NCBI RefSeq assembly: GCF_001949145.1
Contig: NW_019091392.1
Span: 214,861-231,164 of the forward strand
Source: Acanthaster planci
Taxonomy: Eukaryota > Echinodermata > Asteroidea > Valvatida > Acanthasteridae
Direction: 5' to 3'
DNA: 16,304 nucleotides
Shown piece after piece: positions 1 to 9,178 of this stretch. Every line of letters begins with the position of its first letter. Position 1 is the first letter of the stretch. The notes beneath the pieces were generated by a model. It saw nothing but the letters and a program-made list of their open reading frames with translations, was not told where the DNA came from and searched no databases. A program made the position numbers and the translations under genes.

Positions 1-725
1 AAAAGTTCAACATTAAGGTTTTAGACAAGTCGAGAACGCTCACGCCGCAGTAAATGGGCTTGTTTAATTTTGTCTTTACGTGGCACATTTCCACAATCGA
101 GAGCTCACATTCTTTAAAAGGCGTAGTCGATTTGTAATTCCGTTTAAAGGTTAATTTTTTGTACCTGGTAGCATCCTGCACGTCCCTCAATAAATGGCTG
201 TTGATTCGGGATCATACATTTTCCATAGTTTGCCAAAGACCAAGTTAATCATCAATCTATAGAATTCTTTTTCGAAATCGGATTTGGCCATTTTGAGTAA
301 TTCGGTGTTTTTATCTCTTCATCCAGGGCGCCTGTTTAAACGACATCGCGCGGTGAACCTCTTTTTAACTGGAAGCCGAGTTCCGGGTACTTTTCCAACG
401 TACCATAGTGAACTACGTATTTATCTTTAGTGCCTAAAGTGGCTACGAGTTTATCTACCGAGGTTACTTGCTCACCGTTGTCAATCAGGTTATTTTGGAA
501 GTCTGAAAACCATTCATTGGGCACTACTAAGTTTTCAGGTGCCAGCAGGAAGTTGTTGTGTGATGAATGAATGTCTTGCGGATAGTCTAAAGTGACTTCA
601 AACATGTATCCCCGCGAATCATTCGGCGAAAGTTTAAGAACGAAATCAGGAGTAAACCTGTCTAAGTCTTTGGCCCACTGAAACTCACCCACGGGTAACG
701 ATTGACTCATGGCCCAGCCGTACAT
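1..725 (-). pseudogene. Polinton/adintovirus-type protein-primed DNA polymerase B, internal fragment
   Basis: This is a piece of a family B DNA polymerase, which in Polintons and adintoviruses copies the element from a protein primer. Reading from 725 downward, the sequence opens with YGWAMSQ, the tail of the motif A block. The block GYMFEVTLDYP followed by HNNFLLAPE comes next; it is characteristic of this family. Lower down, in another frame, lies FEKEFYRLMINLVFGK (about 230-290), which matches the motif B region, and in a third frame YCGVSVLDLSK (about 10-60). The open stretch 336-725 ends at a stop just after LGFQLKRG, and at least two frame changes follow. The polymerase N-terminus and the motif A aspartate are missing, because LINE sequence begins at the break near 726. 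The part with motif C would lie beyond the left window edge. The fragment is outside the TIR-bounded element, so it probably derives from a second or disrupted copy. Family assignment is strong; function is lost. Confidence 0.85.
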
Positions 726-1250
726 ACAGGAACACCACAGTTGAAGACCGGAAACGCCTCAATCGGGTTGTTAAAACTGCTAGCACTATAATTGGCTGTA
801 AACTATCTGCAATGGAAGAACTTTATGAGGCAAGGGTCTTAAAGAAGTGCATGGCAATCATTTCAGAATGATTCCATCCTGAGAATGACTTATTTCAGCT
901 GATGAGATCAGATAAACGTTACAGATCAATTTGCGCAGATTCGCCTCGAACCTTGAACAGTTTTATCCAGGTGCAGTTCGCTTATTGAATGTACATGTAT
1001 AGGTGCAATCAAAGTCGTAATCAGTGATCCATCAGATTTTATTGTTATCTTAATCCAATTTTATCTAATAATCAATTGTTATTTTACCTGATATACTGTC
1101 TGAAATTATTTGTTGTAATTCTAGTGTGAATTTTTGTACATATATTTTGATTATCAAGTTTTTAACGCTCGCAAAACCACAACGAATTTCAATGTATTTC
1201 AATAAACTATGTTGGATACAAATGATATTAAATAAATGAAATGAAATGAA
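726..1250 (+). mobile_element. 5'-truncated LINE retrotransposon, 3' end
   Basis: A single plus frame from 728 to a stop at 986-988 reads like the C-terminal tail of a non-LTR retrotransposon ORF2 (jockey, Rex or L2-like). Visible blocks are RKRLNRVVKTASTIIG, then LYEARVLKK and DKRYRSI. One in-frame TGA at 869-871 breaks it. An AT-rich 3' UTR follows to about 1228, with AATAAA-like words, and the copy ends in a short tandem tail, aaatgaaatgaaatgaa (about 1233-1250), as such elements often do. The left junction falls directly on the polymerase fragment, as expected for a 5'-truncated insertion. I could not find a convincing target site duplication. The exact clade is uncertain. Confidence 0.75.
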
Positions 1251-2361
1251 TGCAGGAGATGATCTGGCAACACAACTTCAAATTGGGTATCTGAGTGCAG
1301 ATCACTGATGCAAAATAACATTTAGTTTTTGCCCTGTACAACATGTTCACCTACCGTTTCCACACATTTATTGATCATATTGATGTCTATTTAATGATTA
1401 CAATATGGCAATGTCAAGAGTTAGCCATGACTAACATACTAGTAGACAGTGGCGTGACTTGCATTAACTACCGGTATTGACTGACTCGCATGACCTGGCA
1501 TACATGTAGGCCTACAAGAAACATTAATAAAGCCTAGGTATGGGCAAATAGAAAGGGAAAGCAGTAAGAGTTCAACTGACCAGCATCAGCCGTAACAAAA
1601 CGCAAACCTGATTTGTCATGTTTGTTATCTCCAGTTTTGTACTGTAATGTTGTGACTTTTGTGAGTGCATGGTCAGACGGTTCATTTGTTGACGTTTATT
1701 AGGCCTAGCATTCTCAATAGTGCAATAGGCTAGAACCAGTATCCACCACAGACCAATTTTCGAGGGAACAAGGCTTTTTCTCAGTCCTTTCTTTTGAATA
1801 TTCTTTAAAGACATGTGCGCATGATATACGGTGTTTACTGGCACAATAACTAAAATTCTACTTTACTGATGAACTGCTGCACTCACTATAGGGAATTTTA
1901 GCACAATTATTTATTTTAACCATCAAAAATCACATTTCGATCTCGCTTACTTCATGCAAGCTTTCCAGAGAGTGGTGAAATATGACCACAAAACATGTTA
2001 CATGTATTTGTCAATTTGGTGTGATCTACTCAGTACAGTGCATACGATACAGCTCTGGCCTGGGCTGGCTGGTTGTTTTCATCGCAACTTCAGATCAAGG
2101 TTAAGACGACCGCCGAAGTGTAAACCCCGTGTATATGAGCTGTCCGTCGAGGTGTTTTATGTCTGAGCCACATTGCTATTTAGGTAAGTTATCGACCTGA
2201 TGCGGCTGCAACGCTTCTCATTGGCTGAAAGTTTCTACCCATTCGACATTCCCATACCCGCCCCTATTCTTTGCATAATTAAACCACATGTGGCAATGCA
2301 CACTTTGTGACCTCCCTTCGTTCGATACGAACGTAAAGACGTAAAGAACGTAAAGGTTTTA
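1251..2361. other. Non-coding flank without recognisable genes
   Basis: The open frames here (for example 1572-1844 minus and 1954-2166 plus) give low-complexity, domain-free translations and are probably chance. Nothing resembling the polymerase fragment resumes after the LINE. Close to the element boundary there is a small perfect hairpin, cgttcg-ata-cgaacg (2319-2333). A short imperfect tandem array of cgtaaaga-type units (2332-2356) overlaps its end. Confidence 0.5.
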
Positions 2362-2702
2362 GGCCAGAGTCTCAGGGAGGTGCTGGGTCCAGCGAAAATC
2401 GAAACCGTCGTGTACCTACCCGCCGTTTTTCAATTCCCAAAACTCGAAATTGGCAAAATTGAAAAACCCTCCTATACCTCACTTTTTTTCAAATTTTTAA
2501 AACCCACTACATTTTCACCTTAAAAACAACGGAAATCGCCCAGTTTTAAGATAAACTTTCAATGTTGCCAACCCCGATTTTTTCCGGATTTTGAAAACCC
2601 GACCGGTAGGTATACGACGGTTTTCGATTTTCACTAAAACCTGGCACCTCCCTACTACTGTGACTTCTCAAAAAATCTTGATTCTCCGAGACTCGCCGGC
2701 GC
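2362..2702. repeat. Left terminal inverted repeat, itself palindromic
   Basis: By eye this matches the reverse complement of 11381-11770 over nearly its whole length, at roughly four of five positions. It includes long shared blocks such as cccaaaactcgaaattgg and aagataaactttcaat. The repeat is also an imperfect palindrome: the outer arm (about 2374-2455) is the inverted relative of the inner arm (about 2565-2663), so one strand could fold on itself. A related word, cgtcgtgtacctacc outside and its reverse complement ggtaggtatacgacgg inside, sits in both arms. The inner edge (2675-2702) carries gattctccgagactcg. The first gene starts 20 bases further in. Confidence 0.8.
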
Positions 2703-2721
2703 TAAACGTCAAATTTCCCGC

Positions 2722-3895
2722 ATGGGAATAGACGATGTCGTCGTACCAGGAACTGCAAAATTGGTGTTTAAACTCAAGCTAGACGGAGCATCTGATGACA
2801 ATCGAACAGTTTACAACAACCTCACAAGGAACCTAGTGTAAGAACTAAACATTAGTCTAAAGGGCAATAAAATTGTCAGTTACCGCGATGGTGACATATT
2901 TCACAACTTTAAGGACAATTGACTACCCCTGACACAGAGTAAAAACATTGCTTACTTTGGCTTGGAACGCAAAACGTGGCAAAGTTGCGACTAGACTCAG
3001 CAGATGTGGTGTTATCAGCAAACGACAGTAAAGATAAATCCATCGCCGACACGTAAAAGAACATATACGCCATTCCGTTGGACGTACCAATTTTTAACAG
3101 AACACGGGCCTTTTTACCCCCCGGGTTTTAAAAGAGCCGTTTACTTATCAGTTGACGTTTAACCCTAACAGTCCCAAATCCTCCAATTTCAATACGATTT
3201 TACATACATCCTTGAGGGTTAGGATTAATAATCACGATAAAGTGGTCAAGTCGACAGACACAGCAGCAGAGCACAGCAAATTCCGATTTAACGTTAAAGT
3301 ACAAAGTCGTGACCAATCGTGATTTGGCAAAAACGTAAGGGAAACGTGTACTACCTATTCGACCGGATTCACTCGTGGAAAAAGCAGCTCGTTAACAAGT
3401 CGGCCACGTTGTGGAACATTACCATCGACCAAACGATTACAAACTTGAAAGGAATTTTGATTTTATTCCAAGACCCGTCGTAAAAAATCCTCATCCATTT
3501 TACAACCCGCATATCTTGAAAACAAGCGTAACCATCGAGGGTAAGCCCAATCAGTTGTATTCGCAAAGTTTACTTGAGTATCAACACTTTTCCGAAATTA
3601 TCAAATTTTTCTGAGACTCGGAAACAGAGTCTGGCTGAACGGTTGTGAAAGATTTAAATTTATCCAGCGTTGATATGGGCAGTTACCTGAAAGATACGGT
3701 TTGTGGCTCGATTTCCAAAGTTCGGATGACAATTCTGCGCATAGGTCGGGTAGACCACTTGGTGGTGGAGGAGACATACCGATAAAGATGGAACAGGAAG
3801 CAAAAACCGCTGGGCCATTGATGATGTACGTGTTTTTATTAATGGACCCGCAATTGACGGTTAGGGACGGTAATTTTAAAAGTTTAGTTTATTAA
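2722..3895 (+). pseudogene. Probable major capsid protein (double jelly-roll type), broken
   Basis: The ATG at 2722 opens a frame that reads VVVPGTAKLVFKLKLDG and then NLTRNLV, the N-terminal strand pattern I associate with capsid-like proteins of invertebrate Polinton-type elements. In-frame stops occur at 2839-2841 and 2920-2922. Frames then change several times: ADVVLSAND near 3000, HGPFYPPGFKRAVYL near 3100-3145, and an open stretch at 3411-3614 with VVEHYHRPND just before it. The C-terminus lies in a third frame and ends at 3895, containing LDFQSSDDN and MYVFLLMDPQL. Total length is near 390 codons, short for a Polinton capsid protein. The gene stands directly before the ATPase, the usual neighbour. 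Capsid identity rests on pattern and context and needs structure-based confirmation. A minor capsid protein is the alternative. Confidence 0.55.
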
Positions 3896-3920
3896 ATCCA
3901 GTTTAGGATAAAACGACTAA

Positions 3921-4447
3921 ATGTATAAACAACCACACTGCGCCTTAATTATCGGCAAAACGGGTAGCGGCAAGACTCGGTGGGTGCTATATCTTTTAGA
4001 AACGGAATATAGATTCGCATATGAGGCGATCGTAATTATTTGTCCGACGCTAAGTAAGAATAAAACGTATCTTAAACGACTGTGGATTTATACCTATGAG
4101 AATGTATATCTGTGTGAATTAGATCGAGAGAAGCTTTTGATGGGATACATACGTTGTTCATCGTGGATGATTGTGCCTCAGATCAATTCGTTAAATATTG
4201 CCAGAGATCAAAGTAGTAATACATGTGCATCAAGTTAAATGGCTTTCAACGGTAGGCATTACTTGCATAGTTGTTGGTTATTAACTCAAAATTATAATTT
4301 TGTGCTAAAAGACAACAGACTGCCTCGACCGCAGTGTTTCACTGTAAGGATAGAAATTCGTTTAAGCAATGTTTGGACGAAAACGACGTTGGCCGAGTTT
4401 TTTGCTTCTATAAAAATTACAAAAATATTTCATTAATTCCCAATTAA
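3921..4447 (+). pseudogene. A32/FtsK-HerA-type DNA packaging ATPase, broken
   Basis: This is the motor ATPase that pumps DNA into capsids in Polintons, adintoviruses and large DNA viruses. The start at 3921 gives a Walker A motif, IIGKTGSGKT, at residues 10-19. The Walker B strand, TLFIVDDC, is present but in a different frame (about 4151-4174), so at least one frameshift lies between. The frame returns around 4239 with AFNGRHYLHSCWLLTQNYN, which carries the arginine and glutamine (sensor-like) pattern of the A32 family. The C-terminus, with FHCKDRNSF and CLDENDV, is in yet another frame and ends at 4445-4447. The whole gene is about 175 codons, short but normal for compact members. It lies 25 bases after the capsid-like gene and 2 bases before the next ATG. 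Confidence 0.8.
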
Positions 4448-4449
4448 CC

Positions 4450-4903
4450 ATGAGTAGAAAATGCAACATCTGTAAGAGATCAAAAGATATTTCTAACTTT
4501 AGAATTAGATTAAATGGTGATATTAATCTCGGTTGAAATAAATGTGTCGATTAAAAGAGAGAGTATATGGATAAGAATAGGTGTCCGCATATAATAAGTT
4601 ACCGCTGCAAACTGTGCACCAATTCCATAAAAGTTACAATTCGTCACTGGATTAATGATTGCTGCAAAAAGACAAGAAATACAATAGATTCGATCCAGAC
4701 CGGTTTATCGATACAGATTTTTGCCGCAGATTAATTTAAGATTACAAACACTGTTATTATGACGACTGCAAAGTTAAGATGCAATTATTGAAACGTAAGC
4801 AGACATATGTACCATTGAAGGGTTAGATAATTCAGTAGGACATATGAAATCAAATTGCGTTTTGAGCTATTTAAGTTGCACTTGCAAGACAAAAGTTAAA
4901 TAA
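4450..4903 (+). pseudogene. Small cysteine/histidine zinc-binding protein, broken
   Basis: ATG 4450 follows the ATPase stop by two bases. The N-terminus reads MSRKCNICKRSKDISNF, a CxxC pair, and after a TGA (near 4534) the same frame continues with NKCVD, KNRCPH and YRCKLC, then a histidine and a pair of cysteines. This is a typical treble-clef-like arrangement of C/H pairs. The frame stops at 4732-4734, while other frames carry on with protein-like text (HCYYDDCKVKMQ near 4760, then NCVLSYLSCTCK near 4855-4890) up to a stop at 4901-4903. I infer one zinc-binding protein of about 150 residues with at least two indels. A DNA-binding or late regulatory role is possible, but no specific family was recognised. 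The spacing suggests expression together with the ATPase. Confidence 0.5.
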
Positions 4904-5139
4904 ACGTAAATTAACTGATGAGCTAGAATGGACGTAGTTACCTTTTTGTTTAAATTTTTTAAATTGCTTGAATCGGACTAACGCAGCTCGGTTCAAGCAA
5001 AATCTTATTTTGCTTAATTAAATGATACCAATGCTAGAGTATGTTCAACTAGTTCAATTAGTTATTACTTAACGTATTACACGTTTGATTACCTATTCGC
5101 AAAGCACGCCGCCAGCAACTGTAAAAATCATATATTAAA
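4904..5139. other. Gap between plus-strand genes with two overlapping hairpins
   Basis: This AT-rich gap has no coding sequence that I can see. It holds the inverted pair ttgcttgaa (4964-4972) and ttcaagcaa (4992-5000). The right arm of that pair overlaps the left arm of a second perfect hairpin, aagcaaaat-ctt-attttgctt (4995-5015), so the two folds exclude each other. The next gene starts after a tatattaaaa stretch (5131-5140). Confidence 0.45.
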
Positions 5140-5694
5140 ATGGATGACTTGACAAGTAGTCTCACCTCCAATGCAAATCACAATCTATCGAACCTAACCG
5201 CAACATTAAAGACAGATTATGCGCCGTAGTTCCCTCAGACAAGTTAAGAAAATATTTGGGCAATGAGTACACCGTAGAAGAGATAGAATCACTTACCCCG
5301 GCCGAACAAAAAAACTTATTCAACCCGTACGAGGTCAGATTCAGCAAAGAAATCGTGAACATTGAGGGTAATTCGATTCTAAGCTTGTACGTACGACTAT
5401 AAGGAATAGCTAGCCCAGTCAAGTACCTTGGTTCAACGTCGATCTGAAATATGAAGATTTAACGAAAGGTTTAAACGACGACCCAATAATCAGTCAGACC
5501 ATTGGACGTTTTCTCAGTTAAATTTGCTACAAGTACGGTGAATATTTGTCGCCTTTGGTAACCACGTTATTTACGACGAAGGAATAGCTTTAGTTTTACG
5601 TTTAAAAAAGAAAATGCCAACAGTAAAAACGGTCACGCAGGCACCAGTTCAAACACTATCCGTTCAAAGCACAGCACCTGCACCGGAAATTTAG
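5140..5694 (+). pseudogene. Unknown element protein, broken
   Basis: I do not recognise a function. ATG 5140 gives a serine/threonine/asparagine-rich start, MDDLTSSLTSNANHNLSNLT. After a frame change near 5220 the best reading continues as VPSDKLRKYLGNEYTVEEIE, then LTPAEQKNLF and IVNIEGNSILSLYV, to a stop near 5399-5401. This looks like a soluble alpha-helical protein. A further frame carries protein-like sequence to the end, with a proline/threonine/glutamine-rich tail (APVQTLSVQ) stopping at 5692-5694. Length would be about 185 residues. It sits between the zinc-binding gene and the membrane-protein gene in the plus block. A virion or minor structural protein is a guess from position only. 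Confidence 0.5.
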
Positions 5695-5696
5695 AC

Positions 5697-5979
5697 ATGG
5701 AATAATTTTAAAAACTCTATATATTAAAACATCAGTAACGATAAATCGATCGACGTAAACGGGATTACCAATATGGTGTATCACGGTATTGTTATTAGCC
5801 TCATTTCAATGGGATACGCCATGCTTAGTAATAAATTATTGAAAATTAAAGCGCCAGATCTAAACCATGTAACTATCGAAGACGCCGCCAAATTAATCGC
5901 GGTGTCGACAGGCACGTTGGCTACACAGGGCTGGCTAGTGTCGCATGGTATTCTACCGGCAAGCTTACCCACAGCTTAA
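5697..5979 (+). pseudogene. Small two-helix membrane protein, nearly intact
   Basis: An open frame from ATG 5773 to the stop at 5977-5979 encodes 68 residues with two hydrophobic segments, GIVISLISMGYAMLSNKLL (residues 4-22) and a second one, KLIAVSTGTLATQGWLV (about 37-53). They are separated by a short acidic/charged linker (NHVTIEDA). Upstream the same frame reads ISNDKSIDVNGITN back to a stop near 5726, and the ATG at 5697 is three bases after the previous gene's stop, so the original gene may have begun there with one break. Polintons and relatives often carry small membrane proteins in the late block, perhaps for virion entry or assembly. No family was assigned. Confidence 0.5.
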
Positions 5980-5988
5980 AAAGTAGGT

Positions 5989-6037
5989 TTAAAAACGGTT
6001 TATTATCAGTTTACCTACCTGTTAAAAACGGTTTATT
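5989..6037 (+). repeat. 16-bp direct repeat upstream of a gene
   Basis: The word ttaaaaacggtttatt occurs exactly twice, at 5989-6004 and 6022-6037, with start points 33 bases apart. It lies in the gap between the membrane-protein stop (5979) and the next ATG (6058). It could be a duplicated promoter or protein-binding site, or a leftover of local slippage. Confidence 0.6.
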
Positions 6038-6057
6038 TTTCAAGTAAGTAAAGTAAC

Positions 6058-6845
6058 ATGGTACCAGGTGGTTTCGACCCAGAGGAAATGCTCTTGTTAG
6101 ATCGAGGGCAAGAAGAAGATTTAACGGCCTTAAATATGATACGATATAACGAAGTAGAACGACATTCTCAGCGAATCCCATGGTAGATGATTTCTATAAT
6201 TTTTTCAGACATGCCGTCGAAGCGATGTACCAAATTTTCGCCAGTATGAAATGTTTCAATATCGCAAAGGTCGAGGTTTATTTTTCAAAGCAATTGGCGG
6301 TAAATTTAATAAGGAAGTACTTTTAACCGACACAAAATCCCGATTGTATGGTAAGCTGGGACACTATAGCCAAAAAAGCCCCAGCAGCTGAATACTCAGG
6401 AAAAAGCTTAGTTGGAAACGTATTGGGTTTTAAGGATTACGGGAGAAAATAGCACAATCCAAAAAGGCGTTAAAAATCATTAATCCTGAAATAGTTCAAA
6501 TGGCGGAACTGCCTGGCAGAGTCGACCAAGCAAGGGAGATGGTAGAGCATCTCACAGAAAAGCGCAAACGGAGGGATCAAACTACAGAGAACTTCTCGCT
6601 TTACACAAATCTCTACAAACTGTAAAAGGCGATTAGTATTAAACCAGGGTAAATTGGATCAGTTGGACGAAAAGATTCAAGAGGTTAAAAATGAATTAAA
6701 AGAAGCAGCGTCATCAGCCACAGCGGAAGAACGAGTAGAACTTCAAGAACAGTTGGACGATTTACAAGTGGAAAGTACGCTGTACCGAGCCCATTTGATA
6801 CGGAGTCCCTCGTTTTTTCAAACGGTTCATTTTGATCGACGTTAA
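6058..6845 (+). pseudogene. Unknown protein with C-terminal coiled coil, broken
   Basis: ATG 6058 opens an acidic start, MVPGGFDPEEMLLLDRGQEE, which stops at 6184. Protein-like text continues in other frames: FFKAIGGKFNKEVLLTD then SRLYGKLGHYS (about 6275-6370), SGKSLVGNVLGFKDYG (about 6395-6445), and KKALKIINPEIVQMAEL (about 6460-6510). The last open stretch, 6654-6845, is rich in E, K, Q and L with heptad-like spacing (MDQLDEKIQEVKNELKEA, then ELQEQLDDLQ), indicating a coiled coil of some 40 residues. Total length would be about 260 residues. Its stop meets the end of the minus-strand block, so it is the last plus gene. A structural or scaffold role is possible but not shown. Confidence 0.5.
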
Positions 6846-7310
6846 ACAGTCGGCACGTATCAATAAATTTCCGACGGTCGTAATTATTACGCAACTCGTT
6901 GAAGATATCGTCGCTCGGTACAGGCATCACGCAGTCGTAAAAAAATTTTCTCACAGTGTGATATACGTGAAAATTAAACAGCGGAGACACGCATGGGTTT
7001 GAATCAGACAGTAAATCGAAATCCACCCCACATGCCGTTAAATTGATTTTGATAAAATGATATTGGGTCAGTTGTCCAACAGTAAACGGCTTTGTCTGTT
7101 TTCACTCTTGGTAATTTATACGCCGCGGTTAAATTGGGAGACACGGCAGAAAAGTAATAATTAATAATTGACTAAAGTAGGCTCCCATCTGTTTTATAAT
7201 AAACCAGTTATAAAAAGGAGGTGCCGAAGAGTAGGCAGGCGGTTGTTGATATTTAATGGACTTGGTTAAAGTTAATCGCCAAGTTTTTTCATAAGGTCTT
7301 TTTAAAAACT
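6800..7310 (-). pseudogene. Unknown minus-strand protein, broken; last gene of the right block
   Basis: Three minus frames carry protein-like text in succession. Near 7290-7190 one reads KYQQPPAYSSAPPFYNWF, a proline/tyrosine-rich stretch followed by MGAYFSQLL. Near 7150-7060 another reads SPNLTAAYKLPRVKTDKAVY and TTDPISFYQNQFNG. From 7026 down a third reads MDFDLLSDSNPCVSPLFNF, then FFYDCVMPVPSDDIFNELR and DTCRLFNVDQ. The last of these stays open to 6685, but below about 6840 it lies antisense to the coiled-coil gene, so the original end is uncertain. No family was recognised. The proline-rich N-terminal part with PPAY and PPFY could serve as a PPxY-type late-domain motif; that is an inference. 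Confidence 0.45.
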
Positions 7311-7312
7311 GC

Positions 7313-7798
7313 TTACCTTTTGTTGGCTAACGTTTTGGCTTTGGCTTGCACTTGACGGTCGAATTCTTCTTTGCTCGTAGTTTTATTTTCTTGTAAATTG
7401 GTCGTTGTGTTTGCGCAAATCTTTTCCTTTAACTCTTTAAATTTCCTAAGTTCGGACAAAATTAGTACGAATTCTTCTTTTGGTTTTTTGCCGTCAACCT
7501 GTGACTGGCGTACTTTAACATCGCGTAAGCACCAAATGCACCGATGGCTATGCCTTCCATCACTAGTCCTCCGTATTCCATGTAATCTAGCGCGGTTAAT
7601 AGCCGTTTGATTGTTTTGCAAGAAGTTATTCTGGGGTCGCGTTCTCGTAAGATTTGTCCGCGGATGTTTTTCGATTGTTTGAAGGCGGTAAAATTTGACA
7701 GCGTTTGCCTCGGAACTGTTTGGATACCAACTCAAGTCTGGATACATATTCGACTCTACGTTTGTTGTCATCTCATTTTTTATTACATACCGTTTCAA
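7313..7798 (-). pseudogene. Small single-pass membrane protein with charged tail, broken
   Basis: A 161-codon minus frame is open from 7798 to 7313, but its middle looks mis-framed. Between about 7513 and 7590 the neighbouring frame reads GGLVMEGIAIGAFGAYAML, a clear membrane helix, whereas the open frame gives an arginine/histidine-rich text there. I infer two compensating indels around an original membrane protein. The N-terminal part holds YPDLSWYPNSSEANAVKFY, and the C-terminal part is a lysine/glutamate-rich helix (ELRKFKELKEKI, then KEEFDRQVQAKAKTLANK). Function is unknown. Its stop is close to the beginning of the next minus gene. Confidence 0.5.
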
Positions 7799-7862
7799 AA
7801 AGGTCTAGCTCGAATAAAATTGTGCTGTCTTTATTGTTGATAACTTCTCCTCGCTCTTTTCC

Positions 7863-9145
7863 TCATGAAAATTCAAAATTCGCTATTTGCCTGTTTACAA
7901 ATAGTTTAGCAGTAGTTTTACTATGGTCTAATGCACAACACAATACGTATGAAAGTTGCCCAGTAAAATAATTAAAATGGTCATTTCTCGAGTGTATCCA
8001 AAGCTGCTTGAAAGGGTTTGTGTTTATTTTTCCCTTGTAAATAACATTTGGAACGAGCCTACCTCTTGGTAAATTTAATAGCCTACCGACTTCTTGGCCT
8101 AACCGGAATTTGAGATTTAAATCTCTTATCACAGTTTGAGTCACGATGTACTTTAAAACTCACACCGGGTATAGCGTTTAAAATAAAATCGAACCAATCC
8201 ACGTTATAAAACCCCGGTGGAATAGTTACACTGCCATGTTCGCCACCTTGCAAAAAATCACCGGGCGATGCTCTCTTGTGTAACCGATGCATCACCGGGG
8301 CGTTAGAACTAGAACCCATAACAAGCAGAGCGTCTCTGGGTTCAGTTTGTGCGGCTCTAATAGTTCTCGTTCTTTCTTCATTGTCGTCGCCTAAAAACCC
8401 TTCTTGAATAAACTCCAAAGCGATGCGGCGGACTTCCATATAAATATCAGCCTTTTCTCGAGACAAAAGCGCTACATATATAAATTCGTTATAAATGACA
8501 CTCACACTTTTACAAAAGTTTTCTTGTTCGTTGAGATAAGTTATTTTTTGGTCAATTGAGGCGCTGTATTCATCTAGATTTCCTGCCTCGTTAGCTTGAA
8601 GATAATCTCTTGCAACGTCATAAAACAAAACCGAGCTGTCTGCCTCTAATTCTGACAACGGTATTGTGAATTTAATTCTTTGACTGTCTAAAATACGCGT
8701 ATCCAAATATGCGTCCTTCAGCAGGACTTGCTTCGACTAGAGTTTGCCATTCAATTTTAGTGGATTTTGTAATGTTGAAATATCCGGAGTGAAAGCTTAC
8801 TTTTTGACTTCACCTTTTGTGCCATCGATGACATTTTCTAATTTAAACGTCTGCTCACTTTTGGTTAAATAAAAAGAATGCGTTTCTATATGATTCGGCA
8901 TATTTGTCTTAAAGTCGTAATGCCCTCGTCACCCCAACTCGTTTGCAACTGTTGATAATACACGCTATTGTTTTTACACACTTGACATTTTTGCAATTGC
9001 GTCGTATCGCGTACATTTCATTTATTTCGAGGGCAAATGGCCAAGCCCAATTTTTCGTAATTTCTTTTTACAGTGTCGATGGAATTAGAAATATATTCAA
9101 CGCCATTTTTTTGGCAGTACTTTCACATTTTAATTGTACACTCAT
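7863..9145 (-). pseudogene. Largest minus-strand protein (about 430 codons), unknown, broken
   Basis: Consecutive minus frames give protein-like text over 1.3 kb. From ATG 9145 the start and then GVEYISNSIDTVKRNYEKLG and LQKCQVCKNNSVYYQQLQ (about 9000-8945) include a CxxC pair. Next come KTNMPNHIETHSFYLTKSEQ (about 8910-8850), FHSGYFNITKSTKIEW (about 8790-8745) and AEGRIFGYAYF. The longest open piece, 8706-8083, has IKFTIPLSELEAD near its start and ends with TIPPGFYNVDWFDFILNAI. A frame change near 8120 leads to a frame running from 8144 to 7863. At least four breaks are present. The TIPPGFY block resembles short beta-rich motifs found in viral minor capsid or fibre-like proteins, but that is a weak guess. 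It starts 34 bases after the stop of the upstream minus gene. Confidence 0.5.
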
Positions 9146-9178
9146 TTATAACTTAATTAGCGTTTTCTGAAAAGTTTC

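Noticed and set aside
1572-1844. 90-codon minus open frame
   Set aside because: No domain features or conserved text; it reads as chance open frame in AT-rich DNA.
1954-2166. 70-codon plus open frame
   Set aside because: Composition is not protein-like, and no extension or neighbour supports it.
2362-2702. The two terminal repeats as independent MITE insertions
   Set aside because: They are in inverted orientation, lie directly outside the first gene at each end and share their inner border. Still, the palindromic form keeps this alternative open.
7371-7971. Three overlapping plus open frames
   Set aside because: They are antisense to the better-supported minus genes and give hydrophobic text that mirrors those genes.
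8943-9170. Plus open frame rich in F, I and L
   Set aside because: It is antisense to the N-terminal part of the large minus gene, which has clearly protein-like text.
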